Assembly (NCBI RefSeq): GCF_032854445.1
Contig: NC_088298.1
Location: 7,115,504-7,179,503, forward strand
Origin: Liolophura sinensis
Taxonomy: Eukaryota; Mollusca; Polyplacophora; Chitonida; Chitonidae
Direction of reading: 5' to 3'
Length of the DNA: 64,000 nucleotides
The position numbers were made by a program, and so were the translations under genes. A model generated the notes under the pieces. That model made no database searches and was not told the DNA's origin. It saw only the letters and a list, made by a program, of their open reading frames with translations. This document shows positions 51,300-63,080 of this stretch, one piece after another. The number at the start of each line of letters is the position of its first letter. Positions within the stretch are counted from its first letter, which is position 1.

Positions 51300-51490
51300 A
51301 ACGTTCAGGTCTTCATCACCGATTTTGCCACGCCATTATTTCCTGTCTTTGGTTTTTTATTTTGTTTTTAACGGTTGCAGTTGCATTTGCTCAAAAATGA
51401 AATACTCTTCAGTTTAACGGTAAAGCATGTCGTCACTTTTTACAACGCCCTTTCGTCAAGAAACTACGCTATTGGTAAAATTGTAATAAA
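51300..51490 (+). other. Probable 3' UTR of the GPCR with AATAAA
   Basis: AT-rich stretch after the stop codon with an AATAAA hexamer at about 51485-51490, roughly 190 nt past the stop. This is the first credible polyadenylation signal; another AATAAA-containing stretch lies near 52003. No transcript evidence is available here. Confidence 0.45.
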
Positions 51491-51959
51491 AATTGTAATA
51501 TGGTGTCAAAATACATATTGATCACAGCTTCCGTTTGATGCGTTATTCATCGACGTGTAATAATCAAATACTTTGACTCACACAAAGAGGATACCATTTC
51601 TATGAAAACAAGCATTCTGGAAGTGCAGCACATTGTTCGTGGCCCCTGCTTGTTTGAGCGATCGAAATCATGTCTTTGTATAAGTCCATAGCAAAACAAA
51701 CATGGTCATAATTTTCTTGAAAGTGGACAAGAACCTAGACCCTCAAACTTCATCAGTACTTTTTTATTGTGAAGTTATGTAATGATGAAGGCATTAACCT
51801 CTTTTCAATGCAATACGATGAAAAAAAAATTGAAAATACAAACCGGAAACAGTTTAAGTCTACATGTGGGCCAATACGTCCAAATTTTTGTCCAAATTGT
51901 AAGTAGGAATCCGAAACTCGAGGTCTTGTAACTTATGATAAAACCATGTATCCATTTTC

Positions 51960-52200
51960 AGTTCAATTTGTTGAATCTTTGTGATGTGATGTGATGAATG
52001 TGTAATAAATTTATTTCACTGTAAATTTGTTTACATTTCATCTGAATTATGATAATATTTATGTGTACTTTAAAATTTAAAAAAAATGATTTAAATTAAG
52101 GCTGAAAACATGTTATCTCAAAACCAAATTCTAGCAGAAAGATATTTATCAAACATGCGCTAAATCCTCATTTGGCACATTGATATGAAGGCAACATATA
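51960..52200 (+). repeat. Dispersed repeat R2, copy 1
   Basis: ATCTGAATTATGATAATATT, then GCTGAAAACATG..., ACCAAATTCTAGCAGAAAGA, TATTTATCAAACATGCGCTA and AATCCTCATTT. The same blocks in the same order are at 54885-55100, and partly reversed at 59375-59560. Family not recognised; no coding. Confidence 0.6.
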
Positions 52201-52954
52201 CCATGAGATGTTCATTTCATTGTGTTTTTCTCAGTCTAGAAAAATAAAATAAAAATTAAGCTTTTTCATAGACTATAAATTTGGAAACTCTTACATCTAA
52301 GCTTCATGTAGTTTTTAGGTTTTCCCCACCTTTAAGCGTAAGTCCTAAACTTACTTCGCTCAGGCTGATTGCAAACTTTTCGACTTAAGAAGCTGAAAGG
52401 ATGTCCAATTGTGGGCGCTTCGACAAAGCTTTATTTCTCAGGGTCCAGTTCACAAAGGGGAATACAACATTTGTTTATCGCACATTTCTGGTACGTTTTA
52501 TTGTACGTCACTATTACTATAGTATTGTCCTATATGTACGATTATCGAGCATGTATTACGTCTTTGTAAAACTGACCCCTGATTCAGAAATTTACAGCAC
52601 TGTGATGGTATTTTGAAATTTGCACCTTCTTGTCGTACGTCTATGTGGCCGATTTCCCGCCATTGGCCAACCACCACGACTCTTATTTAAGGAAGTCACG
52701 ATCACCTTATCACTACTTTGTGCCAGCGGTGTAACTTCTTTTTGCAGTTGTGTGGGTTACAGTGGGTTCGATAGTAGATGCATACTCACCGGTATCCTTT
52801 GTACAGATGTCATCACAGAAAACATATTTTCAAACTCATGATATAACGCACGCTCACAAGAACATGTTCCGTTTCTTGAAACTTTACACATAATCCTTTA
52901 CAAATATATGTATACGTGTTTAAAGCAACAGTTTGATTGTGTCTATTGGCTGTT
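52201..52954. other. 3' flank of the GPCR, unassigned
   Basis: No domain or repeat recognised. Confidence 0.4.
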
Positions 52955-52968
52955 CGTTTTTAGGTTAT

Positions 52969-53162
52969 TTATTTATTTATTTGATTGGTGTTTTTCGCCG
53001 TACTCAAGAATATTTCACGTATACGACGGCGGCAAGCATTAGTTTGGGAGGAAACCAAGCGGAGCGTGCCGGAAACCCACGACCATCCGCAGGTTGCTGG
53101 ACGACCTTCCCATGTACGTCCGGAGAGGAAGCCAGCATGAGGTGGACTGGAACTCACAGCGA
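52969..53162 (-). mobile_element. SINE family A, 5'-truncated, with perfect 14-bp duplication
   Basis: TTATTTATTTATTTGATTGG, GCCGTACTCAAGAATATTTC, CCGGAAACCCACGACCATCC, ending at ACTCACAGCGA where the tRNA-like head would begin. Flanked by CGTTTTTAGGTTAT at 52955-52968 and 53163-53176, identical. Truncation together with a target duplication is direct evidence of target-primed insertion. Confidence 0.93.
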
Positions 53163-53176
53163 CGTTTTTAGGTTAT

Positions 53177-53899
53177 CGATATGCTATATAATGTTTACCT
53201 AATAGGTCATCAACAAAGTGTTTTCGTTACAGCTTTTTGTATTTGTGTATTATTTGGTGTCCGCGAGAACATAGTGCTTTCTTAATTTTCCTGATTACTG
53301 GGTACTTGTCTTCGAAATCACGTAAACTTTCTCGTTTTAAATAAAATGCTGTCTAAACAGTCACAGCTAGACACGGAAACAGACAGATATGTCTCCTCGC
53401 TTTGAAGGGAAAAACATTGGTGGTTTATCTATTTCCAACGTATAGAAGAATCATCCGTCGTGTAAGTTTCTGATTGATTTGGGGCCCTGAAAGCAGACAA
53501 TTCTTGGCTTTGCATAGCTAAAGTTAGGAAATGTTTCATTTGTTTGACAGGCAGGAATTAAAATAAAATTTCTTTGTAAAGGGGGTTATTCTCTCTGTGA
53601 AGCCGGGACGGGGGAGGCACTACCGGAGTGACTGACGGCGTGAGAGCACGCGGAATATGTACTGTTTCGTGACGGGCGGGCGCTGGGGTCCGCTTGGCAG
53701 CCCGCGTTTGCGGGAAGGGGTGGGGGTGGGGATATGGGGTAATAAATGTGCTTGCTTACGTAATTGGTCCACTCTCGTCTGTGGCACTTACCGAAACACT
53801 GGCAAGATTTGTTCTCGGTAGGCCTGATATTTTGCGTTTGATATCAGGCGTTGAGGAGTATGGAGTAATATAGGAAAGCTTGACGAGATATTGCGTTAA
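53177..53899. other. GC-rich intergenic stretch before a possible ORF remnant
   Basis: 53600-53740 is markedly GC- and G-rich (GGGACGGGGGAGGCACTACC, GGGAAGGGGTGGGGGTGGGG) against an AT-rich background. It might be the 5' untranslated part of an element whose ORF begins near 53900. This is an inference only. Confidence 0.35.
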
Positions 53900-54109
53900 G
53901 TCGAGTCGTCAAAACGTGAAATAGAGGCATCTGTAGACCAGAAGATTGACGGACTTCGTGCCGATTTTGCGCATGCCTCCAACGACATTCAGCATATCAG
54001 AGACGAAAAACACTTTTCACTGGAAGCGACAGGCAATAAGTTACAGTTTAATTTCAGTCGTCACGTATTAGAGAGTCACATTAAATGGGCACTTATCTGT
54101 AATTTGTAA
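53900..54109 (+). pseudogene. ORF remnant with retroelement-like DIQHIRDEK motif
   Basis: A 69-codon open frame without ATG, ending TAA at 54107-54109. It reads KREIEASVDQKIDGLRADFA, SNDIQHIRDEKHFSLEATGN and KLQFNFSRHVLES. A charged helical region followed by a K-x-Q-F-x-F-N box recalls uncharacterised proteins that I associate with mobile elements in marine invertebrates, but I cannot name the family. The frame is closed on both sides, so this is a fragment. Confidence 0.35.
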
Positions 54110-56284
54110 TGCATAAGATATTGGTATCGTTCGTTATAATTTTGCAATGACACATGTAAGCTATCGAATACGACCTATTTTTTTAGCAATAAGTACAGAC
54201 AAATGCGTTCATCCCCTGAGAAAAAAAATACAGGTCAACTGAGCTTTCAACAGCAAGCACGTTCTTTCCTGCCTTCATTTTTCTCCATGATGCAGACCTC
54301 TCTTACTTGATAATAAATGGAGTTTGCATCTTCGACTTGTTGTATGAACCGGTATTGAACAAAAGCTTGTTCAACTATTGCCTCAATCTCGCTAAAAAGA
54401 AATCTTTGCTACTGCTTCTAAATTCAATGTACTAATCAGCATAAACATATACGAATTGTTTCTCGTTCGTAGGACATTCTACGCGGTGACATTTATAGAT
54501 AGCGGAAGTTAGAAGAAAAGAATACTGGTTCACAAAGATACACATAAAAAGGTAACCTGTATAGGGTTACGGGACACGTGATCATAAAAATTCATATCAC
54601 GATCAGGTTGTACAGAAAATCATAACTCCACCTTTGAGCAGCCATGATATCATCTCTAAGTTCGTGCTTTTCACTTCGAACCAGAAGTTTAGAAGATAAA
54701 TCCGTAAACCCTTCGTATATATCGTTTTGGCATAATAATTTTCTAAATGAAGATGTGATATTAAATATTATTTATTTTAATATATATTTGTTGTGTATAT
54801 TCCAAATAATTATAATTAAAGACGTACAGCATAGAGACAGAAACCAGAGTAGCGACTACGGTGTGACAGCTGATGAATACACATGCAATTAATCTGAATT
54901 ATGATAATATTTATGAATGTATTAAAAATACAACTATGATCAAAATCCAGATTGACCACATTTGTTAGCTGAAAAGACCAAATTCTAGGGCAAAAATATT
55001 TATTACGCATGTGCTTACATCCTCATTTATAACAATATAGCACAAAGTCAATATATGTCACCACGTGGTCCCAAATAACCAATATTAAAAAATTATTTTC
55101 AAATCAAAGAAAATATTGAAGACCTCATCTACAACTGACTTTGCGCTTTCTTTTGATGCTTTCTCCACTTGTAAGTTTCTGTCTTGTTAGGAATCGCCAA
55201 CACTGCATCCACCCAGGCCATAGCCACGTTCACTGTCTCTGTGCCTCAAATATTTCAATGTAAATTTGGTACAGCTCATATCCTTACAGAAATCCACCGT
55301 ATACTCACAGAAATACTTCTTGAAATAACATGTTATTATTATTTCTTGAAATAATAATATTTTTATTATTTGCCATCTTCTCAACAGTTATTACCACTGT
55401 ATCATGTATATCATTGGTACTCCATGCACATACATGTTCTGTTTCGATGCATAGATTCATCAGTATTGATTATAATGTGAAGAATTTGTGTTTTGATGTT
55501 TGATACTTTTGCGCCTTTTCTGTTTGTTTTTTTTCTCTCTCTTCTTTTTAGAATACACACGATTTAAAGGCAAGCAAACATTTCTATGACTGTCCTGAAA
55601 AATAGTTCAGTTCATATGTTATTGGAATTCAAATTTCTTTCAAAGAATGGAATCTAAGGTGGTATTTTCTGACCATACTCAGATGAGTGACATCGGGTTC
55701 TTTGCATACAAAGACATACAGGGATAAAATGATCTTTCACCAGACACATTCTTTTTTCACTTTTAACTAACTTTAACTACATTAAAACAATTATTGATCT
55801 TTTTCTTATTTCTACACAAATCTCAAGTCTCTGGACAAAACTCCCCTGTAGAAAATACAAAACATCTGTCTGTTTTACCTTTTCAGTTACCAACATGTTA
55901 ACCGGTGAGCCAATAATAACATGTTTCTCATGACAACTAGGTATTTCTAAAACGATTCATTTCCCTAATTTTTCAGATAATGTTTAATGTTAAAGTGTTG
56001 CTTTCGGTAAAATCAATTTACGACAGTGCGAAAAATGGTCACAGATGTACAGTTATTACGATTAGAACATTATTAAAACCCGCCTACCCCAACCAAACGA
56101 CACCCCTCACAAGGCACCAACTGACGGTGTAGTGAAGATTCGCCTGCTCTTGCCAGATACAAAACGAAGAGATGAAGAGCCATGGGGTCAGCTGGATAAT
56201 CGTATTGTCCCTCCACACCAGAGATCCTGAAAGACAAACCACAGAAATTTGTAATACATTACATTTCACATATGGAAATGGGTG
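54110..56284. other. Intergenic, with R2 copy 2 at 54885-55100
   Basis: R2 blocks AATCTGAATTATGATAATAT, GCTGAAAAGACCAAATTCTA and GCATGTGCTTACATCCTCAT at 54885-55100. The block at 55655-55690 (GGTGGTATTTTCTGACCATA) parallels 30118-30150. No gene recognised. Confidence 0.5.
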
Positions 56285-56525
56285 ATTCTGTACATTCAAA
56301 TATTCCTATTCCAGCCGTCAACCAGGATGGGCGTTCCAGGTAAATAATGGTAAGATCCCCAAAAGGAGAAAAGAAAGAAAACTAAGAACGTATGGAAGAC
56401 AGTACGAAATTAGGACAAAATCATGGATAGAGAAGCAGTCCAAAATGTCCTGTGATGTCGGGAAAATGCAAGGTATGTTCTTGGCGACGGAGTGTAATCA
56501 GTATTCAAATCGTGCACCAATCTAA
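56285..56525 (+). repeat. Dispersed repeat R1, tail segment
   Basis: ACATTCAAATATTCCTATTC, AGCCGTCAACCAGGATGGGC, AGAAGCAGTCCAAAATGTCC and AATCAGTATTCAAATCG, collinear with 15880-16115. Confidence 0.6.
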
Positions 56526-57006
56526 TATACCAGTTGCGCTTTGATCGTATCTGTTCATCGTCTTGAATTAGATGGCTATGGCCTTCATTTTATTTGACAG
56601 CAAGTTTTAATCTTTACGTGATTTGGATGAAACTAAAAACCAGTTTGCAGAATTGCCAACATAAGCAAAGTCGCTATTCAGATCAAGCCTGCACGCAGAA
56701 GCGTTAAACCTCAAGCATTCACTCAGAAGCTACGTCTTGCAAGAGAAACTTGTGTTTTTGTAAAGGAACAAAAAGTGTCAGATACCTGAATCTCAAATGC
56801 AAGAAAACCTGTCACAACGTAAATTAATCATGTCTAAGAATAGCAGGCTAAGAAGAGTCTCGTCAAAGGTGGACCAAAAGGCAAACAGCCAGACGAAACA
56901 TGAAAATGAAGATGCCAGGCATTCAAAAACGGCAGCCTTGCCCCCTCAAAATGACAAATTTACGGATACTCCACAATTCCCATTAAGCACTATTTGCTTT
57001 TTTGAA

Positions 57007-57573
57007 TGAATGAATGAATGAATGATTATGGCTTAACGCCACATCGGCAATATTTCAGCCATACCGTGGCGAGAACAAGGTGAAAGCAAGAGACGGTTAA
57101 GGTTTTCGATATGACAATATGAACACCAAAAGTAAAACAAAAAGTACAGACGTGATTAAAATCGAATAAAAGAAAAATAAGATTTAAAACTCGAAAACCA
57201 GGGTTAGAGTACATGTATAAATATATATAACTTTATCTATAGATATCCATGACAATTAAAATTTATATTTTATGATATAGGCCAATGGCCTTTAAATAAT
57301 TTATGACAACATCGCCAGCGATGCTGTCAAACAAATCATATATAGAGTTGACTGTGTAGAATCTCTGCCGAACATGGGCAAAGTCTACACAGTCAACCAG
57401 AATATGTTTGATGCCATATTGAGCATCACATCCAACACACTCGGGAGCACTGCTCCCATCCAAGAGGAAATTGTGTGTCAGATGAGAATGTCCAATACGG
57501 CATCTTGTTAAAACGACTTGGTCTCTACGAGACATATCAAATGTATATGAATTATAGCCAATGACCGGATGAA
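57007..57573 (-). mobile_element. Jockey/I-type LINE, 5'-truncated, perfect 13-bp duplication
   Basis: Minus strand from the 5' truncation point: NSYTFDMSRRDQVVLTRC, RIGHSHLTHNFLLDGSSAP, ECVGCDAQYGIKHILVDCVD, FAHVRQRFYTVNSIYDLFDS, then stop, 3' UTR and a (TTCA)n tail. Flanked by TTGCTTTTTTGAA at 56994-57006 and 57574-57586, identical. The surviving frame is open for 90 codons, making this the cleanest copy of the C-terminal zinc-knuckle region, with Cys-x2-Cys, His and Cys in the right order. Confidence 0.92.
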
Positions 57574-59374
57574 TTGCTTTTTTGAACCCATACCTTGTAG
57601 CTTAAAGATGCTATGCCGGAGAATTAAAATTCGAGAGCCACATGGAATATTTTGAACTTATTATTGTATAACATACATGCTGTATCTTATGATATAGGTT
57701 AATAAGTTTTAAATGTTGAATTACAGATTGGCCAGGAACCTAGTTATATATGAGGAATCAACGGTTTACCCTGGCCAAATATGTCCATTTTTACAGCAGT
57801 ATCTAGAAAAAATGGGGAAAATTTATGAACACAACATTTTATTATCGTTTTAATTATAACAGGACTGGTGAAAAAATGTTACAAGAGTAAAGCGTGAGTA
57901 GCTTGTGCAGAAAAAAACACGACTTCGTCTCAGTTTTTTTCCACAATTTCAAGGCGAGAAGAAAGGCAAGTCATTCGTGGGCAATTTTCTGGGGTTCCCT
58001 GGGGGTAGAGCTCCGCTACTTTCTGGCATTTGCAGGATTTAGCCTTTGGGCGTTACGGCGGACGTTTCCCGTGATATCCAGATTGACCGGACAATTGCCT
58101 CGCCACTCCACATCTTTTGGCCATGCTCGGGGAAGTAACACTCAATTATGGACCTCTTATTGTTCGGGAGAATTTTTCCGAGCCATGTGCTGGTGATCAA
58201 CATGAAAGACCCGATACAATTACGAGGTGTCTTAGAAACCACTGGTGAGCGGTTGACACCCATTACCACGAACGACCTTCGGAATGCTCTTGGCGATTGG
58301 ATAGTTGTACGCCCTGTTGGTATACCACGCCGATCTTACTGATGGACTTTGTGTAGATCATAGAGCGAGGTGTTCTGGATCCTTGATCTAATTTTCTAGA
58401 GTGTTCGCTGACTCATTTAGCTAAAGCGCCACTCTTGATGCCATGTATCAGTCCGTGGTCAATTAAGCCACGAGGCCGGATGAAACTTTGGTTGGTTCAA
58501 CTGCTTCCGTAAGCCAGAGCATTTTGAGTACTTCTAGACCAGCGACGTCTAATAAATTGACATGATTGCAATTCTTTGTGTCTAATTCTGATTAAACCAT
58601 GAGGCTAGGGTGACGTGTAATTCGCCACTTTTTCAGCAATGACACGAACACTTGGAATAAATTCTTACCTCAGGTAAATTAACAACAGACCGTGTTTTAC
58701 TGGTTACCATGTGATTGCTTGCTAATTATCTGTGGTCAAAGCTGTTTTGGGGAATCTCTCCGAGACACCGAACAACAACTCTTACAAGATCGCCCCAACC
58801 ACAAAAAATATTAAAGGCTTCAAAAAGGTGAAATTGGTGAGCAGTTCTTCAACAGATGTAATGAGAAAAAGATCAGCCCTAAGTTTGTACGCTGGAGAAA
58901 CCTCCCCTCCACAAGAAGGAATCCGAGGAAACGATACTACACCCGCCTATTTAAACATAAAAAAAAACATTTTCTTCGAGTTTTCTTTAAGGAGGATGAG
59001 AAACCTGAAATTTGTTTAAGCATGGTGGGTATTTGGAACCACTGGTATATTGTGCCATTGCGTCATTATGTCAACAGATGCATTCGTTTGAAATATATAA
59101 AAGAATACCAGCATCATTGTGGTGAGTATAACCGCCGAGGGCAATCTCCGTGGGTGTGATGACAGGTATGTGGTTACCATGGCAATCACGCAAATGAACA
59201 AATGTGCTCACCAAAAATGAAAAATCTACGGGGAAAACAATTGGAGTTATGGAACATCATATCTATTTACATAGTATGTATTGGGGAAATGGAAATCTGG
59301 TAACCATGACAACTATGAATGTGATTCGCGACACATTGTCATCTGTGTATTTATGTATCCACAAAAATTAAAAC
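57574..59374. other. Intergenic, with an R1 head at 58645-58742
   Basis: R1 blocks TTCTTACCTCAGGTAAATTA and GTGTTTTACTGGTTACCATG. The stretch 57890-58400 has overlapping open frames on both strands (for example 58148-58342 +, 58269-58039 -) and is less AT-rich than its surroundings, which could mean an old coding fragment; no family was recognised. Confidence 0.45.
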
Positions 59375-59560
59375 TGTCCATGGAAAATAATTGCCCTAGA
59401 ATTTGGTCTCTTCAGCTTGCAAATAAGTTCGACGTAGATTTTGATCATATTTATATTTTTTATACATTTATAAATATTCTCATAATTCAGATTAAATGTA
59501 TGCATTTGCTTTTATGTACGTCTTTAAGTACATTTGCATACAAGTAACAAATTTGCATTC
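59375..59560 (-). repeat. Dispersed repeat R2, inverted copy
   Basis: GCCCTAGAATTTGGTCTCTT, TAGATTTTGATCATATTTAT and CATAATTCAGATTAAATGTA are the reverse complement of blocks at 54885-55000. This places two R2 copies in opposite orientation about 4.5 kb apart. Confidence 0.6.
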
Positions 59561-59989
59561 AAAATAAATTTATTAGACAGACATCACATCCTTATTTAGA
59601 ACATACTTATGCGAAGAGGATATATATAGATATATCAAGATGCTTACCCAAACTCTCAACATACAAAAAATATTTTTAAATTTTTTTTTCTTCTAAACGA
59701 AATGTTCAACAGGCTTCATCAGTTGTTCATGTACGCCATAGGGCTAGGAGTAGTGAACTTTAGTCTAGTCCAGTGCTTGTAAACATTAGAGTCAGATTGA
59801 AGCTATCCTATTCATCACCTCTTTTCAAGCTAGCTCAAAGCAAGGCTAGTGAAATCTCGACCTTTCTGAAAATAAACACAAGGCCTCTAGGCCGAACCAG
59901 TTCTAATTTACAATGTAGTAAGTGTTGGACACACCTGTAATTCAGCGAGCTAAATGATCTGCCTCCTTAATTAACATTCTGATATCTTG

Positions 59990-62900
59990 CACACTTGGCA
60001 CTTCGCGTCTCGTGCGTTATCGTTTCCACCTCTCACTCGAACAATATTTATGTTTGAACTCAATACAACAAGTCCAGAAACTACATTGACACGGAACGAC
60101 ATACAGTCTGAGTTTCATGGTATATTTGAAGGAGAAGGCAAGTTAGCAGAAAAACTTGTGTATGAGGTTAAATCAGATGCTCAAGCAGTGAAACTCCCGA
60201 CAAGTAAACTACCTGTTGCTATTAAAGACAAGGTCAAGGTCGAATTGGATAAACTCACCAAACTAGGTATTGTCGCTCCAGTGGACAAACCAACCGATTG
60301 GATATCGTCAATGGTGGTTTTAACTAAGCCATCTGGCAATCTACGTCTATGTATAGACCCTAAGCCACTGCATAAAGCTCTCAAGAGATAGAAACTATCA
60401 CCAAACTCCGGCAATCGATGATATACTACCAGATCTCGCCAAAGCGAGAGTGTTTTCGTCAGTAGATGCGAAAAATGGTTTCTGGCATATAGAACTCACT
60501 GAGGAAACTAGTTATCTCACAACATTTGGAACCCCTGGGGTTCGTTATAGATGGAAACGCTTGCCTTTTGGGGTCTCGCCTACCCTATAAGAGTTTCAAC
60601 GGCGCATGGAAGAGGCTTTAAAGGTACTTGATGGCATAAAGCCTATCCACGACGACATCATTGTCTGTGGTACTGGAGACACTGATGAAGAAGTTATTCG
60701 CGATCATGATCGAACATTTCTTTCATTGTTCAATAGATGTAGAGCTGTGAGCATTAAACTCTATAAGTCAAAATTTGAGTTTCGAAAGAAGCAGATCAAG
60801 TATATGGGACATCTGATCACGAATGAAGGTCTTAAAATAAATCCTGCCAAAGCTGGAGCCATTAGGAATATGCCAACTCCAGCAGACAAACCAGCAGTGC
60901 AGCGTTTGCTTGGCATGATTAATTGGACCAGGACTTTCGTGTTCTTCTGAAATCTGAGACAGCCAAGTTCATGGGGAAGCTCTTAAAAGAATCAGAGACA
61001 CTATCGTTTGCTCCTGTCCTTCAGTATTTTGACGACCAAAAGGAAGCAGTGGTGCAGTTTGACGCATCTGTTTATGGACTAGGTGCTTGCATACTCCAAG
61101 ATGGAAACCCGATTGCATATGCCTCTCGATCTCTAACTCCGACTGAGGTAAACTTCGCTCAGATTGAGAAGGAACTGTTATCCGTGGTGTTTGGATTTGA
61201 GAGATTTGAAACCTATCTGCACGGACGGAAAATTCTTGACAAATGACACCACAAGCCTCTGGAGATCATATGTAAGAAAAGTCTACAAGGTGCACCTAAA
61301 CGTTTGCAACGAATGCTGCCCAGGCATCACACATTTGGTTTTGAAGTTATCTACAAGAAAGGAATGGAGATGCATATGGCAGACACGCTTAGTATAGCTT
61401 ATTTGCCTTACAAGGTGAAGACTGAGATGAATTAAGCCGTCTTTCTAGTGGACATCAGATCTTCAATCGAGAAAGATATTGAGGAAATCAACATGCTTCA
61501 GACTCTTTCATTGAGCGAAAAGAAACTCAAATCGATTCAGCAAGCAACTGAATCAGACATGACACTGACTCGGCTCACCAGAGTGATCCTACATGGTTGG
61601 CCTGAGCAGAAAGATCGCCTCGACAGGTCTATTTTCCATTTAGAAAAGACATCTGTCCAGAATGGTGTTATGTTCAAAGGCGAACGCTTAGAGATACCAT
61701 TGTCCCTTCAAGATGAGCTTACTTCAAGAGTACATTAAATTCATGTTGGTGTACAGGGTTGCCTGAGACGAGCACGACAGCCTATTCATTGGCCAAATGT
61801 GAATCGTGAGGAGGACGTGAATAAATGTGGTGTTTGTAACACATTCCAAGGCGAACTGCAGATGGAACCACTTACCTGTCACGAGATACCTTCACGTGCC
61901 TGACGGAAAGTTTTAATTGATTTGAGTTCAACAACAAATCATTCCTCATAACAGTGGACTATTATTCCAATTTCTATGAGGTGGATCGACTCTACGATAA
62001 AACTGCCATAATTGTAATCTCCAATCTGAAAGCACATTTTGCAAGAAACGGAATACCCGAGGTTCTAGTGTTATTTATTTATTTATTTGATTGGTGTTTT
62101 ACGCCGTACTCAAGAATATTTCACTTATACGACGGCGGCCAGCATTATAGTGGGAGGAAACCGAGCAGAGCCCGGGGGAAACCCACGACCATCCGCAGGT
62201 TGCTGATAGACCTTCCCACGCACGGCCGGAGAGGAAGCCAGCATGAGCTGGACTTGAACTCACAGCGACCGCATGAGTGAGAGGCTCCTGGGTCAATGCG
62301 CTGCGTTAGCGCGCTAACCGACTGACGAGGTTCTAGTGACAGGCAGTGGACGGCCATACAGCAGCTCAGAATTCAGCAGATTTTTTAAGCAGTATGATTT
62401 TGAGCATGTCACCAGCTCACCATCTTGTCCCCAATTTAATAGAAAGGTTAAATATTCTGTCAAGACCGCCAAACGCATAATGAACAAAGCTTTGTTTGAC
62501 GAAAGGGTTGTACATCTTGCTCTACTCCATCCGAAGGACTTGCATCTTCTCCAGTACAAAGAATGTATGGAAGGAGGACCAGAACACGTCTACTTACTTC
62601 GTCAAAACTTCCTGAACTTCTAGAACATCAAAGAGGTAAACAAGCCAAGTACTTGAACAAAACAGCCAGGGAACTGCCTACTCTTAAAGTTGTGGAAGTT
62701 GTAAGAATCTAGCCATTTGGTAGAGTGACAAGCAGTGGGTTAAAGCTAGAGTTGAAGGACAAGTTGATGTTAGATTGTACCAAGTCAGAACAGAGGATGG
62801 ACGTGTCTATAGACGAAACAGGAAACACTTGCGACAGTCTAGAGAAATTCCATCTACTCATAGATTCGAGCCTCCCACTCGAAGTAGATCACCGAGTCCT

Positions 62901-63080
62901 GGGTATTCCAAACAACTAAGTGTGACTATATCACACAGGTCGAGCTGTTGCGGAAGGCATCGCGAACAGGGACAGTCCTGGACATTCCAGAACAACCGCT
63001 GGTGGAAGAGCTGTTCGTAAACCAGCGTATCATGTCCTATTATAGACCCGGAACGTCCATTTCGGCCGACGGCCAGTATA
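59990..63080 (+). mobile_element. Ty3/Gypsy LTR-retrotransposon pol, decayed
   Basis: RT: pre-domain FHGIFEGEGKL, PTDWISSMVVLTKPSGNLRL (60291-60350), DAKNGFWHIELTEE, RWKRLPFGVS, the catalytic box as HDDIIV (about 60649-60666) and QIKYMGHLITNEGLKINPAK. RNase H: VVQFDASVYGLGACILQDG, IAYASRSLTPTEVNFAQIEK and, after a frameshift, GAPKRLQRML and ADTLSIAYL. Integrase: HVGVQGCLRRARQPIHWPNV, zinc-finger cysteines CGVCN, FLITVDYYSNFYEVDRL, FARNGIPEVLV, then PYSSSEFSRFFKQY. C-terminus: RTEDGRVYRRNRKHLRQSRE. Gag and protease were not seen, nor were LTRs. Several stops and frameshifts, a missing RT-RNase H linker and a SINE insertion make it a dead relic. Confidence 0.9.
62071..62325 (-). mobile_element. 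SINE family A inside the Gypsy integrase, 13-bp duplication
   Basis: Reverse-orientation SINE with TTATTTATTTATTTGATTGG, TTTACGCCGTACTCAAGAAT and, at the far end, GCGCTAACCGACTGA, where the last dozen bases of the head are missing. CGAGGTTCTAGTG occurs at 62058-62070 and again at 62326-62338. Removing the SINE and one copy rejoins the integrase frame from GIPEVLV, which proves the insertion order. Confidence 0.95.

Noticed and set aside
57894-58342. Transposase or gene at 57.9-58.3 kb
   Set aside because: Overlapping frames on both strands gave no motif I could name; left as unassigned sequence.
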